Source: Luscinia megarhynchos
Taxonomy: Eukaryota > Chordata > Aves > Passeriformes > Turdidae
Assembly: GCA_034336665.1 (NCBI GenBank)
Contig: CM067569.1
Location: 22,541,320-22,605,319 of the forward strand
DNA length: 64,000 bases
Reading direction: 5' to 3'
Shown piece by piece: positions 12,391-24,360 of the stretch. Numbering within the stretch: the stretch's first letter is position 1; every line of letters starts with the position of its first letter. The notes below the pieces were generated by a model. It saw only the letters and a list, made by a program, of their open reading frames with translations, had not been told where the DNA came from and ran no database searches. Position numbers and translations under genes: made by a program.

Positions 12391-15300
12391 TCCCATACTT
12401 CATGCTTATACTGCTTGATGCAATGGGATTGGCCAAGAATTATGCAAAAATTCTGACCTCTTGACTGTTCCAAACCCACTCATATTGATCCCAGTTAAGA
12501 CAGATCAGTGCCTAGCTGTTCTTGGTTTGTTTGAAATTACTTGGCCCTGGTTAAAAAAAATACCAGTTTTTAGAAGCTGTCTACCTTGGGGGCTTTTATC
12601 AGCTGGCATTACAGGTGGAAGTGAAGTGGGCACGGGAGGCAGCCGTGGAAGCAGATGTGAATGATGGAACAGCCACATCTGGCTGGGTGCCAGAGGAGAG
12701 CTTTGCTGCTGCTCAGCATCTTAGGCCTCACTCAGTAAACGGAAGCCTTTGCTCACTCTGAAAGTGTATCATAAATCTTTAACAGATACTTAAAATCACT
12801 GATGAGCATAGAACGATTTAGTTCACACCACTTGTAGTTCAAATGGAGCTCTGAGCTGTTTGACTGGTGTTTTAGCCACTTGTCATGCCTCCTCTAATGT
12901 ACATGGCTACAAATGAAATGCCAATTCACATTACAAGTCTCAGGAGATACCAGATAAATGAGAACTACATGCCTTTTCCTTTAATCAAAAATAATAATAG
13001 AAATATTTAGGGCATTTGTCATCTGTTTTGGTTACCAAAATAACAGCAATCTTAGTTTGTTCATATCACGATGTCTGTTTTGAAGCCTCCACACATTTTG
13101 GCTATGGCAACGTTACAGGCAGCAGAGTTCGGAATAGGGGTGTTTAGAATAACCTAATGTCACTCTCAGTCTGTTTGCATACATGTTCTTGTCTTTATAA
13201 AAGGCTTTAACCCTGCCTCAAACAATAAACAGCACTTGCAAACTGACCGCATGATTTTTCCATCTTTATTTTGCTTGTTTACTTTTGCTAATGTCAAAAC
13301 CATTTGTATCATTTTCAGGAATGTTTTCTTCCCAGCAAAGCTTTGGAGGCAAAAAATATTTTTGGAATGAAATTTGAACAATTCTCTTCCACTTTGGATT
13401 TTGTTTTCACTTGGGGGATTATATACCTAGAATTAAATATGGTAAAGCCCTAATTAAAATCTGCTTGAAGTGAATTTACACTAAATGCCTTTGATTCTGA
13501 AAAATCCAAAAGCAAAATCTGTGAACAATTATTTTATATTACTAACATATAGTAGGATATTATTTTAAAACATGCATGAATGTGTATTATTGTCTATGCA
13601 AACATTTTTTACTTTTTAAATATGCAGAGCATTTTATTTTCAGATGTGTTCTGCTGAAATTCTGTTTCAACACATGGCAGAATTTTCTCACCTGGGATTG
13701 CTACCTGCACTTGGTTCTTTGCTAAGTGGGAACTGTGCCTGAATTTCTTAAATGAGCTATCATTTAGGATGGAAGTTACAGTAAAGTAATCTAGGAAGAG
13801 ATTCTGCTCTCCTTCCTTTGCTTTCACATTCTCCATATGTGACACATTTTTGCCTCTCAAGATTAACTAGGCTATTAAAAAGAAAAGATTTGCCTATGAA
13901 GATAAAAATATTTTAATATATGTATATTTCAAAGGAACCACTCCAGTCTTAGTTCTTTGTCTTGTAACAAGAAAAAATTGGCCAACCATGTTTCTTGGCA
14001 ATTAAAAACATTAGAGATCTGAGGTATGCTTGAGTAAGTAATCTTCAAATACTACAAATTAAAAAAAAAAAAAAGGTTCAAATTTCTTAGCTTCAGTCTT
14101 GAGATGACCTTTGCCATTTCTTCACAAATGAAGACCAGCAAGCACATTGTTTTTACTAGGCACAAGATGCCTATAGAAGCTATGCTAACTTCATTTCTAA
14201 CTTTATGTATTGAAAATGTTAATCCCTAACCTTGAAATTAAAAACAAGGAAAAGATCCAAACTAGAAATTCACTTCAATGTTTCAAAGATAAATGACCTT
14301 CAGTGAAAACCCTGCTGTTATGGATACACCAATCTAACTTTAGAGCACATTGGCTCTAATTGAATGTGTTGCATGCATAAATGATTTATGGGATTGCTGA
14401 AAGTATGTCATCACTGAAGCCACTTTTTTCTCCTTTCTTAGGGCTGAGTCTCACAGTATTTACTCTAGTGTTTGCCTTACTCAAGCTGTGAGTCTCTTTG
14501 AAGTTAGCCAAGAGAATTAGAGTTACTAAGTTTTGGAAGGCTGATAGGCAGTCCTTCTTAATAAATTTGCTCCTTGAGCAGAGCATTACTTGATTGCTGA
14601 GTGTTCAATTCTCACGTTTTTACAGATGAAAAATCACTGTGTGCTGGTGCACCATTGCTCCCATTTGAGACAGAGGAAAGAAACAAACCTGTCTGAGCTT
14701 TTGAAAATGCTTTCTGTAAATTGCAGAGTTCATTTGCTGCAAGTGGATGTACTAATATTTTTTATTCCTGCCAACAGTATGAGTATGTTGGGAAATGCTT
14801 GCCCCCAGCAGAACTTTGCTGGATGCAGCCTTTGTGGTGAAGTTCTGAATCAGCCCATTTTATACTGACTCACATTGAGTCTTACCACATATTTCTTCTT
14901 AATGTGGTGTGATAGTTGGCACATGAATCTCTGCTTGCCCACTTTGGGGAAGTTTATTGTCTTTATTCTGTAGATCTGTCTCTCTTTTTGCTTTGTGAAA
15001 TGGTTGGCATATGTGAAAGAAAGAGATGAAATTCAGCTTTCCAGAGGTGTAACTGTATAGGCAATTTGACTCTTTATGTTTGACATGGATCTCTAAGTAC
15101 TGTTTGCAGGTTCAGTCTGCAGAATCTGACAGTAAATCAGGGGATGAGAAGTCAGGGCTCTTGCATGGCCTGCTAGCTGTTGTCCTTTCTTCCTGAGGAT
15201 CTCTAGCTGTGTCCTTGTCTGCTTCTAATTGCCATCTCATTGCACTGCAAGCAATGATGGCACAAAATAGGTAAATGCTTCCCTTTTGTTTTTAAAGTGA

Positions 15301-17147
15301 AATTTCTACTTCTCTGCTCATATTGTAACAATTGAAATGCACAGTTTGCTTTTTCCAGTGGTTTTATATGGACACATGTTAACTGTTACATCTCACTGGC
15401 TAGTTTTCTTCTGCTATTTAGTTAAAATCTGTTTTCCCCAGTCTTTTCTACTCCTAGTAATGGGAATAAAACAAACAACATATAATTGTGAGAAAACAAG
15501 TATGATTGTGAGAAAACAAGCATTAAAAAATCTTACTATGGGACCATGCCTATGCTAATAACATTGTGGGACAGGTGAGCATTGTATTCACAAACACACC
15601 TAAATGGATTGATGGACCAAGATCCTGATTTGAAGCCTTAGAGTTAGCCTGTGAATGTTAAAAACTGATAGAGCCTTTGATTTTCTTATGCCACTCTTGC
15701 AGCATTAGTTGGTTAGAGAAAGTTGTCTTGCCTAAAATGAGTTAATGCTCATTTTATTCTAATATTATCCAAATACCTTACCAAGGCTTTGGATTGTATG
15801 AGAGCTAGGCCTGAGAAAAAATGGCTTCTTCCAGTGATTTATAACCTGCTCTTAAGAAGCCTTAAGAGTATTTTCTTTGGCATTTGCTATGTGAGAACAT
15901 TCAGGATATACTCAGCACTCCTACTTCATCAGAACTGGCTGAATTAATTCATTTCCCGTATGCAGTTCTAAAGCAGCTGAATCTTTCTAAAAGTTACCTT
16001 TTAGGTTAGGTGACTCTGATGGACTTGCCTCTGGTGGTGGTGTCAACCTGAAGCTGACCCTTGCTTAGAGTTGCTGACAATTAGATTAAGGTTTCAGATC
16101 AGGATTTTCACAAGCCTTCAAGGAGCAGATATTTTTAAGGACAAGCTAAGTCGTGGTCATGGCACATTCACAAAATATCATCATCATCTCAGAATCCTCA
16201 GCATTTTAAGGAAAACAGCAACTTGGAAAATATGTTCAGTTCTAGCTCTGTTGTGTTCATAAGTTTTAACGTAAAATATATTCTGCATTATCACATTACA
16301 TGCAATTTTTAAGCTGTGAGAGCGAATTTCTAAATGTGTTCAAAACATCCTTCAAAACAAGTGTAAAAATCTCTTGCAAATATTTTGCATTCTGATTGAA
16401 ACTTTTGCTGTCAATTCAAGACCAAAACTGTAAAGCCAAGCCTGGGGGAATTTAACCTAGTTTTATCTTAATCTAGAACTTTTATAACAGATCATTGAAC
16501 TCTCATCCACAATTCGTCTTAGAACAGACATACATCTTAATGTATTATATAATAAAATATATAGGAAAGAATTTGTTTGGAAATGTCAGTATTAAATGTA
16601 AGATTTAATTCAGTCTTTTCTTTGGAAATAAAGAGGAGCTTCACAGGGTTTCTTCAGATCATACTCTGGAGAACATAAATGGCAGAAGTGTGCAGATGAA
16701 GAGATTCTACCTTACTTTTACAACTAAATCAGGAAAATAAAATAAAGAATGTGAAGGTAACCAAGAATTATATTACTGATTTTTTTTAATCTCAATTGCT
16801 CTCCTACTTTTAATTTAACATAGTTTTTGCAGTTGAGTTTAAGATTCACCATAGAAAAAACAAAGAAAGGAGATTTCATTAAACAATCTACTTATTCATT
16901 TTATAGGCCTCTCTGATTTTTTAAGACCTTTGGAACAAAGTGAGTGCTCAATTAGCTGGCATTGTGTATCTACCAAGTAAGCAGACAGTTGTGGACTTCA
17001 GGGATTTTTCAAACACACATGCTGTTCAACCTTAGCAATTTTCTTTTACCTAGGAATTGTTTTCAGAAATTCCCTTATAATGAAATTTCTGTTTAAGTTG
17101 ATAGCTGTAAATGAGGGCACAGTTGCTTCATTTCCTTTTGACAATAA
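12391..17147. other. Non-coding stretch, no gene seen
   Basis: AT-rich sequence with no supported exon and no recognised transposon. It contains an A14 run near 14060-14073 and the short tandem duplication at 15483-15522, listed separately. Frames here are all under 95 codons and carry no recognisable domain. Confidence 0.55.
15483..15522. repeat. Two-copy 20-bp tandem duplication
   Basis: Two adjacent copies of a unit close to ATGATTGTGAGAAAACAAGT differ by about two bases. It looks like a local replication-slippage event with no evident function. Confidence 0.7.
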
Positions 17148-17223
17148 GCCAAATTCATCCCTGGTGGAACTCCATTGATTTAACTCTACTTGAGCTAAGT
17201 TACACTGGGGATGAATTTGACCC
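17148..17223. repeat. Palindromic element remnant (MITE-like)
   Basis: The left arm CAAATTCATCCCTGGTG and the right arm, whose reverse complement reads CAAATTCATCCCCAGTG, form an imperfect inverted repeat of about 20 bp around a short centre with CTCCATTGA. This matches, from memory, a palindromic repeat scattered through reptile and bird genomes with the words AATTCATCCC and CTCCATTGA. No coding capacity remains. The inverted repeat is seen directly; the family link is recalled and unverified. Confidence 0.55.
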
Positions 17224-17759
17224 AGCTAGAGATTTTTTTCTATTCATCTTTTCTTTAATTTCCTTTAGCCTGCTAGTCACTTTAGGGCTGGACAGAGAAT
17301 TACAATGCAAGAGAGGGGAAAAGCAAAACTTCTCTGCTCAAGAGTCATTTCCTTTTTAATACCCTACTGATTTAGCCATGACTTGTAATGTGTTTCAGGT
17401 AGCCAAATTTCAACATTAATTTTGGAAGGAAGTTCACTGTACTTTGAGTCTCTTTCCCTGGCTACTTCCCAAACCACCAAATCACCACCTACTATACAAT
17501 GCAGATATTATAAAAGGCAGTGTTAATGTCAGTGCTCTGGGAAAGGATCTGGATAAACTGCAGTTGTCATGTGGTGCCTGATTTGGTTTAACTGGAGCTC
17601 CACTGATTGCAGCCCTCTGTCCAGTACTTCAGATGGTGGGAGAGCTTTGAGAGCTCTGCATCTGTAATGCCCAACACATCTTCCCCCAAACTACTGCCTG
17701 CCCTGCCGGGATTTCTGAGAGTCTTGCATGGTTTCTGTCCATGTGGTAATCATGCCAGT

Positions 17760-17798
17760 TTCTTTTTCTTTTTTTCTTTTTTTTTTTTTTATTTTTAG
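17760..17798. repeat. CT/T-rich simple tract
   Basis: A pyrimidine run of T with scattered C, ending in an 18-base T run before ATTTTTAG. It produces the odd Phe-rich end of an overlapping frame, which is therefore not a protein signal. Confidence 0.85.
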
Positions 17799-18165
17799 AA
17801 CTTCAGGGTTTTGTGTGTTCGCACCCAATAAGTTTCAAGTTTGAGCAAAAGCCGAAAGCATCATCCAGCCAAAATCTCTGCTGAGCTGTATGTGGTTTTC
17901 ATCTGAAACTGTAAATCCACTGTGTTCACTGAGGGTTTAGCAAAACTGGCCTGAATGTCAGACCTCTAGCAGCTCTCCCAAATCAGGCTAGTTCTGGGTT
18001 TCATTACAAGAAGATTGCACAGCTCTAGCTAAGCCCTCATTTTCCACTTTCAGATAAATGCTTTTTCAGCTGTATTTATGAGGCTTAGTATAAAAAAAAC
18101 CCTACCAGCTGTTAATGTTAATCACAAGTTTATATCATAAGCACATTCTGAGTCTTATCCTCTTT

Positions 18166-18213
18166 CCATTCATGTCAGTGGCAAAGCTTTCGACATCAGT
18201 GGCAGTAGGAGCA
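18166..18213. repeat. Decayed palindromic repeat relic
   Basis: Two half-copies (CATTCATGTCAGTGGCA and GACATCAGTGGCAGTAGGAGC-like) resemble the CATTGACTTCAGTGGGAGC theme of a common amniote palindromic repeat. Similarity is partial and rests on memory. Confidence 0.3.
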
Positions 18214-21200
18214 AATATCACAAAATACAGTAATGCACACTCAGTTTAAAAGGAAAAAATAGAGGTCTGTCTTAAACTAACAAAGCCAGGGGTAAGATTC
18301 TGTGCAGTTGAATGTCTTACTCCATTTACACATTCACTTCTGCACCCTGAAGTACTTAGAGAAGAAAATGTAAGGCTCAGGTTCCTGCTGGAACAGTTGG
18401 CATTTTCTTATGGATCATCAAAACAGATATTAAAGCAGGACATTTGACATAAGGAATCAAAAGATGTGATATAAAGAATGACTGTTTATCACCCACACTA
18501 AGAAAGAAGCCTAGATTTATTAGTTTTGAAGCAGGTGCTGAATGATAAAATGCTGGAACTTTATGCAATGAAAACATTCTTTTATATATCAAAATATAAA
18601 TTAATATTATTTTATTAATTTTAAATCTATTCCAAAATTAATTATACTTAAGCTTTTAGTGAGGTACGGTTGGTTTGTGGTTTTTTTTTTCAAATCAAAA
18701 CTTGAAGGATTTAGGCCATAAGGCATCCTTTTATATTTTCTGGTTGTTTTAAGGATTAGTATGTTCATATTTTGCCTAACTCAAGGGCCAGCTTCACTGA
18801 AATTTTTGAAATATGAACAAACACTGGACCTGCAGACTGTGCTAATGAACATTTTACAGAAAATAGGAAAGTGAGTTTCAGGACTATAAGACCCTATAGG
18901 TGGTTTCAGCTTGTGCCAATTCTAGTAATTTACTTTAAAACTTACTGAAGTAAAAATATGTGTCCTAGTTTTCTTGCTGTAATAATATAGCTAATATAAC
19001 CTTACCTGAGAGGATGCTGAGATTTAAGCAACTAAAATGTTCCCAGCTCTATTGGAATAATATACCAAAAGAATTTTTCTTATTCTGTTTTTACTTTATA
19101 CAAAATGCCATATTTCAAATATTTTTTTCTTTTCTATTTTTAGTAAAACTAAATCCTAAATGTCACTGTTAATGCCATTGTTAAAATTTTTCCTTAAGGG
19201 CTTTCTGACATAAATAGCAATGATAACAGTTGTCTTTTTTTGGAGCAGTTTGAATTTGAGGCCACAATATGATATATTTTCGGAAAGTTATTCTTTTCTA
19301 TCATTGCTGCTTATCTGGCTTAAAGCAAAAGAATGCTGTGGCTCTTTTCTTATTTAGCAATGGCTATATCTATCCCACTTGCATAAATTGTAGTACTTCT
19401 TGGCTAGTTGCAGAATGCTTCCTTTTTCTAAGTCTCATCACCAGATTGTAGGCCACCTCTCCTCATGCCCCCAGAGAGGAAAAGTAGAATCATAAAGGAT
19501 TTGGGATTCTTGTCCTTAAGTAGCCATTCCTATGTAATTTGTAATATGAAATATATTCTGCCCCTTTCCATCTTTCTTCCTGTTACTCAATCACTAATTT
19601 CCCAATTATATGGAATGTAACATAAATTCTTGACTGTGCAGTGGTAGTTCTGCTTATATGTTTCTATGATTTGTTTGGTATTTACCTCATTATTTAGCCT
19701 TCAGTACAGCCAAGAAAAAGGTGACTGCAGAAGCATTCACTTTTAAAGTGGATGCTGGAGTTTAATTGAAGTTAATGAATTTTTGTATTTGGAACTATGT
19801 TCTGTTATCTAGCAATGAAATAAGTGGAGGAAACAGTGCCTCAGAGGAAAACCAAAACCAAAAAGCTTCTTGTCAGAAGGCCACAAATGTCAGGATTGAA
19901 TTCACAGTGTGTTGAGTACCCAGCAAGGCTGGGCACAGTGCTGAGGACTGGAATATGCATCCAACCAGAGGGAGAGTTGCTGCATTTTACCTTGGAGTTT
20001 TGCAATGCCCTCTGCAGTGTCTCAGGTTATCCTCTGCTAAATGAGCACCTCCCATCTGATCCAAACTTTCTCCACAGTCAGATGTAAGCAGGCAGAATAC
20101 CTCTCCTGAAAAGGAGTTAACCCCTCTAGGATCCCTATAGACCTCCTATGGAAAATATGATATATTTTCAAAATATGAGATTAAACTGCATGTTTGCACA
20201 TACATGCAAGCTCATGTGCTGTCATTGCATTTCTCTTCTTTTGTTTTCAAAAAGAGATTGAACAAAAAGCCCAAATAATTATTTTAAGAAAACAAAATTT
20301 TTAAGTCTAACTGGCAGTCGAATCCAGCTGAAACATGGCCAGTTGAAATGGGCAAAGAAAGGCCCAGAGTAAAATTTCACAGTGTCTAGCTGTGTGAAAC
20401 ATATCTGGCTGCCCATACACAGCCACCAATAACTGCAGGAGAATCTGAAGAACTCAAGCTGCTCAAGGGAAAAGGAGTAAAAAATTAGTGTTTGTTATAT
20501 CAATTAAACCCAAAGGGCAAATGTCATAATCGAAGAGTCTAGACTTTTAAGCCTTCTTTTGGTTTGATTTTGAAAGACAAAGAAATCCCAATCTGATCTT
20601 AAGAATGACATTTATTTATTTTAAATGAATGATAATGACACAAGACTGCTCTCTTCTTGGAGCTGTGTTTTTGACTCCTGGAGTCCTGCCCTGAGACTCC
20701 TTGGTGTCCATTAGCAGATCCATTTTCTACCCTTGAACTATGTATTCTTATCAAAATGTTAATTCTTCCAAGCTTTGCAAAAAATACCCCAGTACACTGT
20801 GTATTTTATATGCCAAATTATTCCACTTTAATGGAAAAAGAACAGAAATGTTAAGGAATTCGTGTGTATCTGAGTTTTGCACATCAATCTTCTAAGGCAG
20901 CACATAACAAAGGTCAGAAATAGCCTAGTGCTGTGTTTTGTGTAGCTCATCATTCTGTGAGAAAATGTGCCCAAGTTCCTCCTAAAACATTGTTTTCAAG
21001 CATGGTTACTACTGAATATATTTCTAAATGACAAGCTTTATTTGTCTATATTTTGATATGTTTAGGGGAAACTCAGGCTGACAGTTAGAGGAGGCAGGAA
21101 GAGGGAACCACAACAAGTTCCACCCAAACACAAAATGTCATCTCTTCCCTAGCTAAGATACAGAAGCATCCTGATGAAAAAAAGAGCAGACATTTGAAAG

Positions 21201-21822
21201 TTTCTGACATGTGTCACAGATGCAGCCATTGAGCCACTGTTCCTGATGTGGCTCGAAATGACAGCATCCAAGCCATTGGAACTGGCTGCAGGACATTCAA
21301 AGTTTGGTGTGTGTCGCATTTAATCCTTGTCATAGCACATCTCGAGAATAAAAAAGACAAATGGACACAGGCAGTAGTAATAGTTCAAAAAACTTAAAAT
21401 AAAGCTTCCCAGTCTAATTGATATTATCAAGCTGTGCTAACATTTACCAGCCACCAAGTAGACAGACAGGAGGTCAGCACCCTTTTTTCTGCAATTTTCC
21501 CCCAAGTCAGAAGGATAAGTCTTTCAAGCTTTCTCTGAGGGTGACCCAAATACATGAACTGTTTATTCAGAAATAGCACTGACTTGCCAAAGATACTCCT
21601 TAATAATCAAAACATATAAAGGCAAAAAGGCTTCAGCCACCGATGAAGCAATTTGTCATGGATGACCCATGTTATTTATTCACACTAGCTTGGGATCAAG
21701 CCAATGTTGGTGATTATTGTACCAAGGAGCCAATAAGTTATTGATCATACCACCTCTGGATATTTTACATCCTTGTAAAATTGAGGCATAGGCAGCATAA
21801 AATAACATTCTTTTGGACTTAC

Positions 21823-21991
21823 CATGTTGGCATCTTCTTTCAAACAGTGTGTCTTTTAATGCTGGCCAAAAAAAGTTTGTGTACATAAAATTGATTGTCT
21901 GCAATGACTCAGGGTCTGCAGCACAGATCACTCGAATCAAGAGCTTCACTTCTAGGTTTCCAGAGAATTTATAGTCAGCAGTCCCATTAGT
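21823..21991 (-). CDS. Weak candidate internal exon, gene not identified
   Basis: On the minus strand a CAATGACAG acceptor-like end precedes 56 open codons plus one base, ending at ATG/GTAAGT, a consensus donor. The reading includes LEVKLLIRVICAADPESLQ, then INFMYTNFFWPALKDTLFER. The composition is protein-like: mixed charge, aromatic cluster, no low complexity. The polypyrimidine tract before the acceptor is poor, and a stop lies just upstream in the same frame, so the acceptor must be used if this is real. No partner exon was found and I do not recognise the protein. The open frame continues past the donor to 21680. A chance open frame or a conserved non-coding element are good alternatives. 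Confidence 0.25.
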
Positions 21992-24003
21992 CTGTCATTG
22001 ATTGCAGTGGATGAGTGCCTGCTCCTCATCTGACTTCCAGTTTAACATAGGGGATACTTTTTCATTTAGCAGCCTGGGAGGTGAATAGAGAAGATTCAAT
22101 TTAAGCATTTTCCAAATACAATCAGCCTCTGATAATGTGAATCCCCTGGCAAGTTGAAGTTGAAAAAAAAATAAAAATCTTTTGTATTAAAAAGTCAGTG
22201 GTACCTACAGGCTATTGGACTGGTTTCTACTTAAATCTTTTGGCTACCTAGGCATGGTGATAAATCAAGCAGGGTTTTAACAGTCCTTCCTTCTGTCTGT
22301 TAAGAAAGACTCAAAACATCCGTGACGTTATGATAGTGGAAGAGAAGATTCAATGATGGAATGTGGTTAATATACACATTTTTTATACAGTTTTATTCGA
22401 GTATTGAAAAAGATATTTCTTAGCACCCATTTAGCCATCACATTGTTGGGAAGGAATATTGTATTATTTTGTTGTCTGAAGTTTCAAACATATTTTTAAA
22501 GAGTGTTTTCACTTTTTATATCCAACTGCAGAGCCAAAAGCTTGAAAACACTGTAAAAACCCCCATATATTGGTGTAGTTCTAATTAGGTCAGAAATAAT
22601 TAAAAAAATTATCCAAAAAGACTATTACCTTTTTTTCCTCTAATCTAAAAATATATGTTTGGAAGAAATCAAGTTAGTGTGGTGAGACCTGACAGATTCT
22701 GACTGTCAAGGCTCTCCCTTTGAAAATACTGATGTTCAAATGTGGTTGACTTGGTTGCCACTGGAAGAAAAGATGCTCACAATTGGACATGTGCGTTTCA
22801 TATGATTTGTTATGCCTTATGTTCGTGAGTGAAGCCCTTCCTGTGTGTCTGCACTGGAGGATGGTGAAGCTCACAGCACAGTGAAGGAGCTGGAGCTGCT
22901 GAGAGGCAGAGAAGGCAGTGCTGGCTTTGCCCACAGAGACTCTGTGTCAGGTGAGGGCTCCCCACAGTGCCACCAGTCAAGGGAACAGGTTGGCTGGAAG
23001 GTTTCCCTTTCTGCATGCAACAGATAAACTGGAGCTTCCATGGTACGTGAATTCACCCTCAAAGTTCTTCTCCTGAAAAATCTGCAGTTGAGACCTGTAG
23101 GGATAGCAGAGAAAAATCCATATCATTCTTAATGGTACCTCACAGAGGAAATAAGCCTTGTCTAACTAACAGCGGAAATGTAAATCAATACTGTTCTCTG
23201 GCATGTCAAGTTGCATCTTGAGAGGCAAACCACATCCCTTTGTTCCCATTTACAGTGGCACAAGGTGGTTCAATTGCTGGCAGAGCATGACACCTGAAAT
23301 TGTTTTGCTGAGGCTGTGGAACCCTTTCTGTGCTGTGAAGATTGATGCACAAAAGACTTGGAATGGAAGAAGGAATGGAATGGAATGTGTAAGCTGAGAT
23401 GGTAGATTCTTTGGTCTTTTGGGGACCTTATAAAGTCCTTCTGTCAAGATGTGGCCATACATCTACCTCCTGCAACAAAAGCTTTGTATGTACTATGTTT
23501 CTTCACAAACAGTGAAATAAATTATAAAGAAGGATCAGAAACTTAGTAAGAAGAAAGGTATAGAGGGTAAAAGGCACGGGCAATGCCTTGTTCTTTTACA
23601 GCAATGACAGTGATGAAGTCATTAAAAAAATTAAATTAAAAAAAATAAAAAAAAATTTAAAACAGTTTTTATAATATATAAATGGCTATAGTTAGAAAGG
23701 GTAAGTTAAGATTGTGGCAAAAAGACCATTCCTGGGTTTGTTTCTTCACTGTGCATCGTCTTCCTGTTGAAGACAGGATGTAACCTCTCTCATACATGAG
23801 CTATCATCTCAAAGAAACTAGAGTCAAGTGCAGAAGAGAGACTCTTCATTCAAATTACCGTGTTGGATTCCATCCCCTCGTTTTTGTCTCATTGCAGAAC
23901 ATGCTTGCGTGCTCGTCTGTGATATAAGTTCATCATTTCTCTCTGCAAATGAATCTCAGTTTTCTGCCAGATAGCTTCAGAGGATTTATGTAAGCTAGAG
24001 ATT

Positions 24004-24031
24004 TCCCATTTGCCTTAATGGGAGTTACCCC
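24004..24031. repeat. Short palindromic repeat relic
   Basis: CCCATTTGCCTTAATGGG followed by AGTTAC keeps a short inverted repeat (CCCATT/AATGGG) like the core of the palindromic element at 17148. It is too short to classify firmly. Confidence 0.3.
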
Positions 24032-24039
24032 ACACTGTA

Positions 24040-24360
24040 CAATAGATTAGTGGCACAGCGATGGAAAATAAGTCAAAAGACCCCTAGAGTGCAATGTTGA
24101 TTTTAAATATTTCCCTTCTACTGTAATAACTTCCATAGCATCCTATGCATTATGAAAAGCCTGATTGAGCTAATTTCCTGCATTGTAAAATAAAGCCATA
24201 ATTATCATTATTAAGTATACTTAACTGTACATATGATCACCACGAAGAATAGAAAAAACAAAGATAGCATGAAAACACTCTAATATCATAATTACTGGTC
24301 CATTTGTATTGTCCTTGTTAAATATGCATCCACTAAATAATTTGATTTCATGTCTTGAGC
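24040..24360. other. Possible conserved non-coding element
   Basis: Repeat-free AT-rich segment with many homeodomain-type words (GAGCTAATTT near 24167, CATAATTATC near 24198, CATAATTACT near 24286) and an octamer-like TATGCATC near 24323. This combination is common in developmental enhancers of amniotes. It is an impression only, since conservation cannot be measured here. Confidence 0.25.

Larger units (their letters stand above)
17224..21650. other. Non-coding stretch, no gene seen
   Basis: Contains the CT/T-rich tract at about 17760-17798 and the palindromic relic at 18166-18213. The plus frame at 19824-20087 has no splice context or family resemblance. The rest is AT-rich sequence without recognised elements. 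Confidence 0.55.

Noticed and set aside
22810..23062. GC-richer patch with a plus-strand frame and GTGAGG donor near 22951
   Set aside because: No polypyrimidine-AG acceptor precedes the frame, and several frames on both strands are equally open.
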